Below are positions 26,681 to 38,800 of a stretch of DNA of 64,000 nucleotides, piece after piece. Origin of the DNA: Pocillopora verrucosa (Eukaryota; Cnidaria; Anthozoa; Scleractinia; Pocilloporidae); the NCBI RefSeq assembly GCF_036669915.1, contig NC_089312.1, positions 19,374,317-19,438,316 on the forward strand, written 5' to 3'. The notes beneath the pieces are model-generated. The model was given only the letters and a program-made list of their open reading frames with translations. It searched no databases and was not told where the DNA came from. A program made the translations under genes and the position numbers. Position 1 is the stretch's first letter, and each line of letters opens with the position of its first letter.

Positions 26681-28417
26681 CGTCGAAATTTGTCCCTGTT
26701 TTTGGTTTGTTGTACCCCAAAACTATTGTAATTCATTGCAATTTAAAATATACTTCCAGATAATTTGATTTTGAAACATCAACAAGGAATTATTTAATAG
26801 ATAGGTTAAACCTAAATTTGGTGATATGAAAGGTATTCTCCCTTTCGTGTTGCAAGCGGGAACAATCCGCGTAAATATTCATTCAATTTTTAAATGGTGA
26901 TATTAATAATATTGTAATTTTGAAGAAAAACAGTATATACTACAGATTGGTAGCCATAAGAATCCTTGAAATGTGGTGCAGTGCAGTCCTGATACAATAC
27001 TCACCTTCCAAGTGAGCATCCTGAACGTGTTTCGTTCCCAGTTCTATCGCAAGAATTTCTCTCTTTCAGTTTGGAGCTGAAATCGTTGGCCAAACTCTTT
27101 CCTACTAAGAATTAGATACTGAAGGAAACAATATACGCGGAGCTTATTTGGAAACTAAGTTACAAAATGTAACATTAGAGAATGTTGTGTTCAAAGAATA
27201 AGTAGATAATATCAGGTCTGCACTGCGCGCAAATATTTTTAAAGAGTAACTATAATGCTCTACACCTGTTCATTTATTATGCATATTAGATGAATTTTGT
27301 AACCTACTGAACAAAAAGCTCGATACCATTAAGCTTTAGAAGCAACCCTTAATTTTAGTACTTAGATGATATAGAGTTAAGTATATAGTTTTAATATATA
27401 GATTAAGTTGAGTAAAAAATTTGTGTTGAAACACATCCGAAACCGTGCCATTACGGTCAGTAACGTGGTCATTACTTTTGACTTAAAAAACCTTATAATT
27501 CATATGCAGACGCAATAAACTTTGACTGAAATCTTTACGAGATTGGAAAAAGATAAACTTAATTAAAAGACTGGACCGCCTCTTCAACAAAGGAGTCGGA
27601 GAATAGATCTGTTATATAGTACCTTGCTTGAAAGGAGACCCTTTAAATTGGCGCCGAGTCAGACCCCTCAAGCCCTCACTATATAAGTCAGAAAAATTTA
27701 ACCAACACAGAAGAAATGACCCTTAATTTGGCCGTTATTCGAAGTCTCCACTAGCTAGGTATTGTTAAAAGTAACCATTTAAAATGAATTTCAAACATAG
27801 TCTTTGGCTTGGGTTGACAGTCATTGAACCCACATTCTTTTGAGCGTCTGTAAATGAGCACATTTTCAAACCATCGTTTCTATATAATTGGAGTTGTATT
27901 GCCTTAAATTTCCAATACTCTCCACTTGAACTATGAAAGTCGTCGTAGTAGGAATTATCTTCCCTTGTGATAAATGTTAACTTTTGATTTCCAAATTAAA
28001 CAAAGCATCATTTATTGCATGGGGTTTACGTGGCTTCATTTTATTTAAGACAGGTGAGTGTTGTGGATGACGAATAAGGGGATCTACAAGACTCCATGTG
28101 ACCAAAACTCAGAGATGTGCTGTATCAAAAGTACCGCAGATATGAGTGTTCAACGCTGTTCAAATTGATTTGAAACAGTAGAGAAATCAGTAGATTAAAG
28201 AAAAGAGAAAAACTACTGTATTCCTTTCATAACGAACCTTTTTTGGCCGGCGCCCGTTTCTGTCACAATTTACTTGTGAAACCATGTGAGGAATGCCAAG
28301 TTATCGACTGTTTTGCCGATTCAAAGAGATGTAATATTTAAAAAAAACGAAATCACATTTACACGGTTGAGGTTGAAGACCAATAAATAGAACGTCATTT
28401 TTTTTTTATTTCGTTTA

Positions 28418-28552
28418 ACCCTTAAATTATCTCTTAATGAGTTGAACATCAACCTTTGTTTCCCGCACTTTGTTTTGCACACTGGTTTGTATTTATTTCT
28501 TTTTACCCTTATTATCTCTTAATGAGTTAAACATCAAACTTTGTTTCCTGCA
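28418..28552. repeat. Two-copy tandem repeat
   Basis: Two copies of a roughly 50-bp sequence containing atctcttaatgagtt and aaca-tcaa-ctttgtttcc lie about 86 bp apart (starts near 28418 and 28505), separated by a T-rich spacer. Non-coding. Confidence 0.5.
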
Positions 28553-30613
28553 GACTTCCATCTTTGAAACATCGATATCAACGTTTGCTGGTGAAGCACA
28601 ATGACTTAACAACTCTTACTTTCAGATTATTTTTAGTTTGATAAACTTTCTAATATCAGGTCGCTTATACTTCAGCTCTGATAAACGCCATATCTACAAT
28701 GCAATGTTTCATGTCTAAACTTAATAAATGAATTTGGAGAAGAAGGCGGTTCTCAGAAAATCGGCCTGTCCTTATCAGATCACCGACAGAAGTTATTAAA
28801 ATTATTGAGTTCAAGTGCAATAGGTGCAATAGTCTTCATGTCTCTTCTGAGTGAACAAAGGAATATCACTTTACACACGTCTTTTTTTCTAGCTTTCTGT
28901 TAAAATTCTATCAGTGTCAAGAAATTTTACCTTCTTTAGTTCCTTTAAGTTTTAACCTCGCTATGGGGCACTTCTCCCACTTGGCTGTGTTAGTCACAAG
29001 AGTTGAGAAGGAAATATTGGATTTTAAGACAGTAAGTATTTACTGTAGTTTGATACCTCAGATCAAATCCCTGAAATAACATGAAATATAAAACAGTCTT
29101 GATATATATGGTTACGTCCCGAATAAATTCACTGCGGTACGAAATCTATCCATAGAATTCTACTCTTTTAGTTTACCACTGAAATTGTCGAACTCTTTCT
29201 TGTGGTGACTCGTGACATGGTAGTATAGGTGTTATGATGCAAACTTACAAAGAATATTGGGCTGTGTGGGTGAGAGTCATTATTTAACAATCAGATTATG
29301 GGCTAAAGATTTCCCTCGCTTGATACTCAGTAGTTGGTGAGAGCAAAGCCCGAATCAACCATCACGCAAAGAAATCGAGTGCGAATAGGCTGATTGCTCT
29401 AGTGTAAATTTTACTGCTCGTTCAAAACCGAACAAGACTGGCCTGTGTAGTTCAGTATTTTTATTCTGTTTACAATTGCACCGACACTATTCGACCATTT
29501 ACTTTACTCAGCGTCTATCACGGAATAGATAGCGAGTGGCGAAGCGAATAAGATAACAGCATTTGTGATAGAACTCAAGTGGACTGGTACTAAAATCGGA
29601 TGTGCATCTCGCACAAATATTTTTAAAAAATTGACGATGATGCCTACTACAGAGTTTAGAGGCATTTCGTAGCCTATCAGATATTTCATTTGGGAGGCTA
29701 GCACTTGAGAAACAATACTAAATCATGGCGCTTGGCTAAAAATAGCTTTACTCAAGTTAGGATAGGTTAAAATTATGTGCATGCAAAACTATCCAGAATG
29801 CACCATCACAGTTAAGTTAAGATAGTGTGCAAAAAATGCTTAATAATTCATATAGTAACAGAGTGCGCGTTGATAAATTTTCAGGTAGACCAGTATGAAG
29901 ACTAGCAAAAATCGATCAACGAGACAGAATTCAAAGCCTCCAGAAAGAGAAACCCTGTAAGAGAATGGTGCGAAATGGTCACAGATAATCAAAACACTAT
30001 ACTTTGAACTGTGCTCACTGTAGGAAACATGTTACAGAACCAAACTATATAAGTATTAAATTTATCAATCCCACAAAACTGCAGTCAGCTAGTGCAGGTG
30101 TTGTATCTGCCGAGAAAATGTAATCTGACAAATCAAAGAACAAATAAAAAAGTCACAAACTCAGTCAGACGTCATTAAAGAAGAATTATGTTAGTCTGTT
30201 CAGTTTCATGATAATTTGGGTTGTGGTTACTTCTCGAACAATAACCTTCCTTGCTAGCACAATTTACTCAAAAATGAGCGTCGAGAACAATCCAGGATTG
30301 CTTGGGTTTTGTTTACTTCGCTTCGCGGTTGCTACTTTGGTGAGGGATTTTGGTAAATATTGCTAAGATCAAATAAGTCTGATTGGCTCGGGTGTAAAAT
30401 ATCTATCAAGAATAGGGCCGTCACAAATGCATATGAATGCATGAATTTGAAATCCGTAAGTAAAGGAATCATGAATCCCCAATCGCTCCTTCAGGATAGC
30501 GCTCGTTACGCTTGTTGGACCGTTTCCAAAGAAAGAGTACCTTCTTATGCATTGAATAAAAGGGGTAAGTTTCTACAGAAACTCTGGTGCCGCGTCAATG
30601 GGAGTTTTTAACA

Positions 30614-30773
30614 GGGTAATTTAGCATTATCAACTGAGTTGATAACGTAAATTTGCCACCGTAAAGAGTTAAAAAGCTGACGTTTCAAAGAGCTACCGCT
30701 CGAAACGTCAGCTTTGAAACTCTTTACGGTGGCCAATTTACGTCGTCAACGCAGTTGATAATGCTAAATTACC
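30614..30773. repeat. Foldback MITE-like element, about 160 bp
   Basis: The left arm begins ggtaatttagcattatcaac and the right arm ends gttgataatgctaaattacc. Pairing continues through ccaccgtaaagagtt / aactctttacggtgg and gctgacgtttc / gaaacgtcagc, leaving a loop of only a few bases. It is almost a perfect palindrome and would form a long hairpin. Confidence 0.75.
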
Positions 30774-32659
30774 TTTTTGTGCATTGTTTCAAATCGTTTA
30801 CGGACATCACGACACTGTTAAGATTGCAGAGGGGTTTTTTGTGTTACACCAAGGACTTTGAAAAATTTTAGGCGGGATACTCAGCTTTGTGTGCAGTGAT
30901 CCTCTTGCCCGATGTTAGAAAAGAAGGCTTTGGTATTCTAGAGATTCTATTTTGTTTTCTTTGGTTTAGTTTTGGTTTATTTGTTTTCGCTTTGTTAGGA
31001 TTAACCATGAATAAAAAAAACATCATCTTTTCATGGAATTTTTATCATAATTCTTTGCTTTTAATCTGTCTTTTAAATAATTTACAATGTAAAACTATAA
31101 TTAATAGAACGTGATTTAAAAAACCATCTTGCCCTGGGGGCATTTCCCACGATAACTTGTAGCTTGCGTTTGATTAACAGTTCAAGCCCAGATCGCGTGC
31201 TCCAGCCAGCGTAAATACCATATCTATAATTCCAGCACTCAATGGTCTACAATAATAGTAAATAAGTTGATTAATCCACATAGAATGAGGGATGATTTTG
31301 AGGAAATCGTATTATCCTAATCATACATGAGACACCGTCGTTAAAAAAAAATTGAGTTGATTCGGAATAGTTCTGTAATGTTTCGTCTGGTTTGGCAATA
31401 TTTTTAGTCTACATTCACCGACGGCCGTGTTTCTGGTAGGCAGTGAAAAATTAGTTAGCACTAACACGTCTCAGCAGCTGAAGTATTACTACGTGAATTA
31501 GGCTTAATTGGGTACAACACCTGTAAAAGCAATGTTAAGAATGTGTTGACCTGCAGGAAGAGCCTTTTGCTTTAGGAGTCCAGAAGGACGGATTTGATTA
31601 TTACAAGGACGAAGTATGTCACAAGTACTTGTGCGCACGCACCCTACCAGCACCCTTCGCACGCTTTCCTCCTGCACCCACCCAAATAATACCCTTGTAC
31701 TACAGACTGTAGTCTGGAGCTCTTTTCTGAAAGAGGACAACGATCGATCAAATTGTCGGTTATTGACACAATTGATTTTAAATACTCGTCTTTTTGCTCA
31801 AACATTATTTAAGTAATTCTAAAAACTGGAAATTTGTGTTCACTTTTTTACGAACTATGAAAATAATAAGATTTTTGAAATGTGAAATGATGTATTCCTG
31901 ATTATCAGCCACCGGTGTGACTGAGATGCACAAAAAGAGCACGAAATCTCAACTCGTAAAAATTAATAATAATAATTGGAATAAAAAAACAAATCAGACG
32001 AGATAGAGATTAAAGAGAATGCTCCCTATTTACGTCAGGCAAGTTGAACGGTTTGTGTTCTTCAGGAAACAGGATGGTGTGGTTCATCTTACCCGGAAAG
32101 CTTTTAATTATTTTGACAATTAAAGTTTCCTTTGGTTACAAAAGTGTCATCAGGATCCAAGAAATCTTCCAGAACAGACGCCAAATTTTATGAAACCTCC
32201 ATTTCAAAACGGTTGGTGTTACAAAATAGGGGGTATACCTTAGGTCGTTAACTGTTAAATGTTATCGTTCCAAAATATGGCCTTAGATAACTTACAGCTA
32301 CATGCACCCGATCAGTGCAGAAGGTATCATTGTGCTTATCAAACAGCAGCAATTCCTTTCTTTATTAGGATTATCGCGTAGTATCAAAGATAAAACGTAA
32401 GCCTCTGAATCGATTACTCGGCGAGGTCCAAAATAATTGGCAATCGAAGGCCTAGTTTAATCTTTCAGAGGTTAATAAGTTCAGCTTTTTAAACTTAACA
32501 TCGAAGTTTCGCAACAATTGTGCCCTCAGAGAAAATAACATTGATACCTTACGCTCCGAAAAGTTTAACAAACCGATATATTTTACTCGCTTGGCGACTC
32601 AAGCGATCTCTAGCGCTAAATAACTAACATAACTTGACAGCCAGATTAATGATCCGTGT

Positions 32660-33754
32660 TCATACGGACGAAGTATAAATAATGGGGGCGTTTGGAAGCT
32701 TAAAGTACGGCTTTTTTGTTGAATTATCGCAGTTTTGTTGTTTTAGGGATACGTTGTTGTTTGTCTTTCGCCGTTCGTTAACCATTTGAATATTCAAGCA
32801 CCTTTGAAGCATGGCCGCACATGTTTTACTCCAATTGTGTCGTATCACAGTGCCTCCAAAAATAAATGGGTCCACTAAACTGTTGAAATACACCAAAGCG
32901 TTCGCAAACACCAGTACATCTCCAAAATAACTCCAGTGAGCACCATTTCCGAAGTCAGCCCATAACCACATAATGTGATAGGGTAACAAGCACAGGGAGA
33001 ACGCTACAGCACCGAACAAAAACGTTTTCACAATAATGACATTCGTCCTTGTTCGCTGCCTCACCAGCCTTCGGAACGACTGATTTCCAGCACCTTGTTT
33101 AATGCTGAATCGTTTCATCTTTTTTCCGTCAGAGTACAATCTGAATCCAATGCAAATGTATGCCGGGGCAATAATACACAGAGGCAGAGAGTAAAAGAGT
33201 AGAAAAACACACATAGTGAACATTTTTGGATAGTTCTCACTTGGCCACGCTTCGGTGCACTGTAGCTGTTCGCGTTTATGTTCAAGAACAACGATGTAAG
33301 GTGACACAAGAGCACCAGATATGCACCAAACAGCGGATATCACAACCTTAACCATTCTTTTTGTTATCATTGGCTTGAAAGGTGTCACAATGGCCCGATA
33401 TCGCTCGATGGCCATGCATGTCAATGTTGCAACTGAAACTCCTATTAAAGCCGTCTGAAATGGGTACACAACTTTACACATGAGGGCTCCAAATGGCCAA
33501 CGCTGGATTAAAATTTCGGCCATATCTAACGGAATCCCAACTGCACACGTCATGAGATCGGTAAAAGCCAGATTCAGCACGAAATATTCGCTGGGGCTTC
33601 GTTGTTTTTTTCCCAGCAGTGCACCATACAACAGTAAATTTGCAACAGTCCCGAGGATTGTTATGAGCGCATACGATGTCACTTGCACAATTGTTACTGT
33701 CCCTATATCTGAAGCTCCTGTCGAATTTGGCTGCGTCTGGTTTGAGTTCATCAT
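32660..33754 (-). CDS. Class A (rhodopsin-like) GPCR, peptide-receptor type, intronless
   Basis: A single exon of 364 residues, starting at the ATG at 33754 (tandem Met-Met); the open frame runs further upstream but without an ATG. Seven hydrophobic segments are visible. The N-terminus has two N-glycosylation sequons (NQT, NST). TM1 has Asn in VANLLL and TM2 has LAFTD. The expected Cys follows an RWPFG loop, TM3 ends in ERY (variant of DRY), TM4 carries VWCISG, and loop 2 has the partner Cys (QLQCTEAW). TM5 has Pro, TM6 is LCLLPYHIMW, and TM7 is NSLVDPFIF, a variant of NPxxY. The C-tail is Asn/Lys-rich. The FxxCxxPYH-type TM6 is typical of neuropeptide receptors (NPFF/QRFP/galanin-like groups), so a peptide ligand is inferred. 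The subfamily cannot be settled by eye. The protein acts at the plasma membrane through G proteins. Confidence 0.9.
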   Translation of the reverse strand: MMNSNQTQPNSTGASDIGTVTIVQVTSYALITILGTVANLLLYGALLGKKQRSPSEYFVLNLAFTDLMTCAVGIPLDMAEILIQRWPFGALMCKVVYPFQTALIGVSVATLTCMAIERYRAIVTPFKPMITKRMVKVVISAVWCISGALVSPYIVVLEHKREQLQCTEAWPSENYPKMFTMCVFLLFYSLPLCIIAPAYICIGFRLYSDGKKMKRFSIKQGAGNQSFRRLVRQRTRTNVIIVKTFLFGAVAFSLCLLPYHIMWLWADFGNGAHWSYFGDVLVFANALVYFNSLVDPFIFGGTVIRHNWSKTCAAMLQRCLNIQMVNERRKTNNNVSLKQQNCDNSTKKPYFKLPNAPIIYTSSV

Positions 33755-35814
33755 ATTTTCTGTTTTATCAAAGTTAGTTTTTGCAAAGAGAATCAAGCTC
33801 CTAGTTCCTCTACAGTCTGTGCAACAGCAATTAGTCTTTTAAGGGCTACGAAATTTAAGCTAGCGTGAATAATTACCGTATAGCTCGACTCTCGTGTAAT
33901 CTTGAACCAAAGTTCAGTTGTGTGGAATTGCATAAGACCTCTGTTAAAATGCTTCTCTATTCTGCGATAATATTCCCTGAAGGCATATCACATTAAAATT
34001 GTTCGATGTAGGTGCTGATGTTCTCAATCACCTCACCAATGGGCTCAAAAATGGACTATTAATGCACTCCCCATTAAGAGTTTTTTAAGCATTTTCCCTT
34101 GCCACATATGCCCTGACGTGACGTAAATTGGACTCCATTCACTGTTTTGAAAACTGTAGCCTAATTAGGCGCTTTGACGAAGGAAAAGATTAGAAACGAG
34201 TGGGTGTGGTTTCGTATGACAGTGACGGCGATGTCCATAAGCAAATGCTCATTACTTTTCACAAGGTTCTGTTAAGAGCAGAGCAAGACACCAGAAAAGA
34301 TTACTTTCTATTTTTGATATTGAAATGGTGACTTAATCTTCATTTTAAAGCGCACTTAATGATAAATATTGGTCCGTGCACCTAGTGACACGCGTGAGAA
34401 ATTGTTTATCGTGAGTGGTTAACCGCAAGATTGAGCGAAGACTAACGTTGGAGTAGTGAGGGGGAAGATAAACTCTCTTATTTCCCTTTTCACCCACTCG
34501 TCTTCGAATTATATTTTATATTTTCCTTTACATGATCAAGGAAACTGAGCTCCACCGGCTTAGTGATATCGCTTCAACAACATAACATCGAATAAGAGTT
34601 CTTTTTAAAGGTGTTTACCTCAACTTAGTAACCCTTTATCACGTAATTATCGCCGCATGGTGCAGAAAATTGCCGAAGGTAAAAATGTCACACAGTCGTC
34701 TCTAGCAATAAATTAGTCTTTTGCAGTAGTAACTGAATTAATGCCGGAAAAGAAAAGTATTATTCCCCAACGAAGTATTTTGAAGAGTGCAATGTTTCGA
34801 TACAATATTGACCTTTTGACTTGACGGCAAAAACAAGTGTAGCAGCCGATAAATTGTTAATCTATCCGATTTAAAACACGGTGTAGTTTGATTACGACAA
34901 ACGAGCGCCCCTGACTTTATATTTTGGATTACTTGCACTATGCATGATACATATGGTTACCTGCCATTTCCTTAGTTGTTGTGTTTTGTTACTAACCTTT
35001 CATAATGCAAAAATATGATATAATATTCTTGGAAAGTAATCGAATTAAAAACACCAATGCGTCGTCTATCTGGTGTTTCGTACTTCGTTTGGATTAGACA
35101 TATTAGGAGCTTGTGTACGTATATAACTGTCAGAACCACTTCGCTCTCCCTGGGCAACAATTAGCACAACTCAAACCAAAACATCTGTAGAAAAGTCCAC
35201 GAATTGAGGGAGCAACTATTCTCTTGTGACGCACGGAAGAGAAGGATTGAGAACGAGGGAGAAATAACTAAAAAAAACTTAAAAACACGGAAAAATTGAC
35301 AAAAATGCATGGGGTATGCAATAGACAAGAATAATCATTTTGCTTTCGGCGTGGTCATGAATGGTATTCCTAATAAAGTGAGAACCGTTAATAACATGAA
35401 ATTTGTGCAATACAATATGTTTGATGCTGAGCCTAAAGCCGACTGAACCATAGCCTAAGTCAGGCGCTTGATCAGTGAATACGCAGTGAGCGAAAACGAC
35501 AAAAAATTGATCGCAAAGCATGATCGGCCATCATCCATGAACTGGTTGAGAATTATCACACTTTAGAGAAATTGTGTTGTCAACCTGTCAAAGAGTTTTA
35601 TTGTTATGAATACCAGAACTGAAGAAGGAGTTGTACTTTAAGAAAAAGAAACCAAAATTTCCACTCATTCATTGGCCACATATTTCCTTCACTGTAAAAT
35701 CTTGATCAAAGACCCCCCTCCCGCAAATATAGATTCCACGAAAGCAAGTTGACAGTTATCAAATTAACATCATTATCATGAAAAAAAAGAAAAGTCCTCA
35801 TTCCACTTTAAGTT
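33755..35814. other. Intergenic stretch between GPCR and acidic-repeat gene
   Basis: No coding exon or strong repeat is recognised. The part beside 33755 is expected to contain the GPCR promoter, and the part beside 35814 the 3' UTR of the acidic gene; neither can be delimited from sequence. Confidence 0.35.
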
Positions 35815-38800
35815 TCAGATTTCCTCCAAATTATTTTCAAACTCATCGAAAGTGTTTTCATTGTTGTCATTCCACCATGCAGTTTCTATGCCTTCATTAT
35901 TATTATGAACTCCAAAGCCTCCAGAACCCTCCTTGTCATCATCATCACTCCACTCTGTATCCTCAAATTGCGCGTGATGCTCCACAAATTTAGGGACGTT
36001 TCGAATATCTTCGGTATCTGGATCTGAAGCTTCGGTTTCTGGAAAGTCGTCTCTAGCATCGAGAGCACCTACGATATCTACAATCGTTTCGAATTAATTG
36101 TCAATATCATCTACGTGATGATTTGAATCTAAAATCTCATTTGATTCACCTTCAGAAGAGGAGTCATCAGCATTTCTTTCATTCTGTTTGGAATGTTCAC
36201 TTTCATAAGGGTCGTCCTCAGTGCCGAAAGAGTAGTCATCTTCATTCTGGTCCCAATCTCTATCATCAGAACCACCTTAGATACATAAAGAGTCATTAGC
36301 AAAATCTTCTTTATGATTCGAATCACCCGTACCTTGGAGCTCATCTTCTTTAACAAAGCTTAACATCAAAATCGAAAGAGTCCTGAGTATCATCCTCTTT
36401 CTGGTTCGAATCTTCATTTTCAACGAGCTCCTCTTCGATACCAGAGTAGTCAATTCTATCATCATCATGGTGATCAAGGTCTTCCGTTCCATCAAATTCA
36501 CCTTTAATGCCAAGAGCTCATTACTTTTGGCGTTATTGAGAGAGAAATCCTAACTTTCATGGAACTTACCCTCACTATCAATAGAGTCATCACCACCGTC
36601 ACTCCACTCGATATCCTCATAGCCATTTGGCTCACCTTTAGCACAAACAGAGCCGTTAGTATCACCTTAATTTTGACGTCAATCACCATAACAAAGTTTT
36701 CTGAGGCTTACCTTCACTATCAATGAGGTCATCATCCTCACTGTCCCTCCACTCGATATCTTCATCACCTTCTAGCTCACCTTAAGCACAAGGAGAGTTG
36801 TTAATATAATTTTGATTGCAATGTTAATCTCCATGAAAAAGTTTTCTGAGGCTTACCTTCATTATCGATGAGGTCATCATCCTCACTGTCTCTCCACTCG
36901 GTATCTTTATCTTCATCCGGCTCACCTTTAGCACAACAAAAGCCATTTGTATCATCTTAATTCCGATGTCAAACTCTATGTTACTTTCATAGAGCTTACC
37001 TTCACTATCCATGAAGTCATCATCTTCACTGTCCCTCCACTCGGCCTCTTCATCGCTATCTCGCTCACCTGTAGCACAAAGAGAGTTGTTAATATCATCT
37101 TAGTTCCGATGTCAATCTTCATGATAAGTTTTGGAGAGTTTACCATCGTTATCAACTTGGCCATCATTGTCACTCTCTTTCCATTCGACATCTTCATCGA
37201 CATCCTGCCCACCTTAAGCACAAAGATAGTCATTTGTATCATTTTAATTCCGATGTCAATATTCATGTTCCTTTTATAAGGCTTACCTTCAATGAAGTCT
37301 TTATCTTTATTGCCACTCCACTCGACATCTTCATTGTCATTTAGCTCACCTTTAGTACAATGACAGCCTTCAGTTCATCTTAATTTCAATGTAAATCTCC
37401 ATGAAAAAGTTTTCTGAGGCTTACCTTCATTATCGATGAGGTCATCATCCTCACTGTCTCTCCAATCGGTGTCTTTATCACCATCCGGCTCACCTTTAGC
37501 ACAAAGAGAGCTGTAAGTATTATCGTAATTCTGATGTGAACTTCGTGATTAGTTTCATTGGGGTTACCTTTACTATCAATAGAAATGTCATCATCGTCAC
37601 TCCACTCGAGATCCTCACCGCCATGTGCCTCACCTATAGCACAAAAAGAGTTGTTAATATCATCCTAATTCCGATGTCAATTCTCATGAAAAGTTTTATG
37701 GGACTTACCATCACTATCGACTAGGTCATCATAGTCACTGTCTCTCCATTCGACATCTTCATCGCCAGCCGGCTTGCCTTTGGCACAAAGAAAGCCATTT
37801 GTATCATCTTAATTCCGATGTCAAACTCCATGTTACTTTCATAAAGCTTACCTTCACTATCCATGAAGTCATCATCTTCACCGTCTCTCCAATCGGCATC
37901 TTCATCGCTATCTCGCTCACCTGTAGCACAAAGGGAGTCGTTAGTATCATCTTAAATCCGATGTTAATCTTTAGGATAAGTTTCGGGGAACTTACCATCA
38001 TCATCAACGAGGTCATCATCGTCACTGTCTCTCCATTCGACATCTTCATCGCCATCCGGCTCACCTTTAGCACAAAGATAGTCAATTGTACTATCTTAAC
38101 TCCGATATCAAACTTCATGTTACTTTCATAAGGCTTACCTTCACTATCGATGAGGTCGTCATCTTCACTGTCTCTCCAATCGGCATCTTCATCGCTATCT
38201 CGCTCACCTGTAGCACAAAGGGAGTCGTTAGTATCATCTTAATTCCGATGTCAATCTTCATGATAAGTTTCAGTGAGCTTACCATCGTTATCAACGAGGT
38301 CATCATCGTCACTGTCTCTCCATTCGAGATCTTCATTGCCATCCTGCTCACCTTTAGCACAAAGATAGTCATTTGCATCATCTTAATTCCGATGTCAATC
38401 TTCACGTTACTTTCGTAAGACTTACCTTCACTATCAATGAGGTCATCATCTTCAATGTCTCTCCACTCAACATCTTCATCGCCATCTGGCTCACCTTTAT
38501 AACAGGGAGAGTCGTTTACATCATCTTGATTACGATGTGAATCTTCATGGTAACTTTCATTAGGTTTACCTTCACTATCGATGAGGTCATTATCTTCACG
38601 GTCTCTCCCATCGGTATCTGCATTGTCATCCGGCTCACCTTTGGCAAAAAGAGAGTCGTTAGTGTAATCCTAGTTCTGATGTGGTATTTATGATTTGTTT
38701 CATAAGGGTTACCTTCACTATCAATAGAATTATCATCACTGTTGTTCCACTCGATATCTTCATCACCATCAGTCTCACCTGTAGCACAAATAGAGTTGTT

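Larger units (their letters stand above)
26681..32659. other. Gene-poor intergenic stretch
   Basis: Downstream of the JIP1-like stop, the first part may be 3' UTR up to the AATAAA at 27514. Beyond that I found no exon with recognisable domain content; frames at 29504-29704, 30360-30611, 30887-31114 and 31504-31816 are short and featureless. It contains a tandem duplication (28418-28552) and a foldback element (30614-30773). Confidence 0.4.

Noticed and set aside
33755-33796. Extended N-terminus of the GPCR at 32660-33754
   Set aside because: The extra residues would need a TTG start; the first ATG is at 33754.
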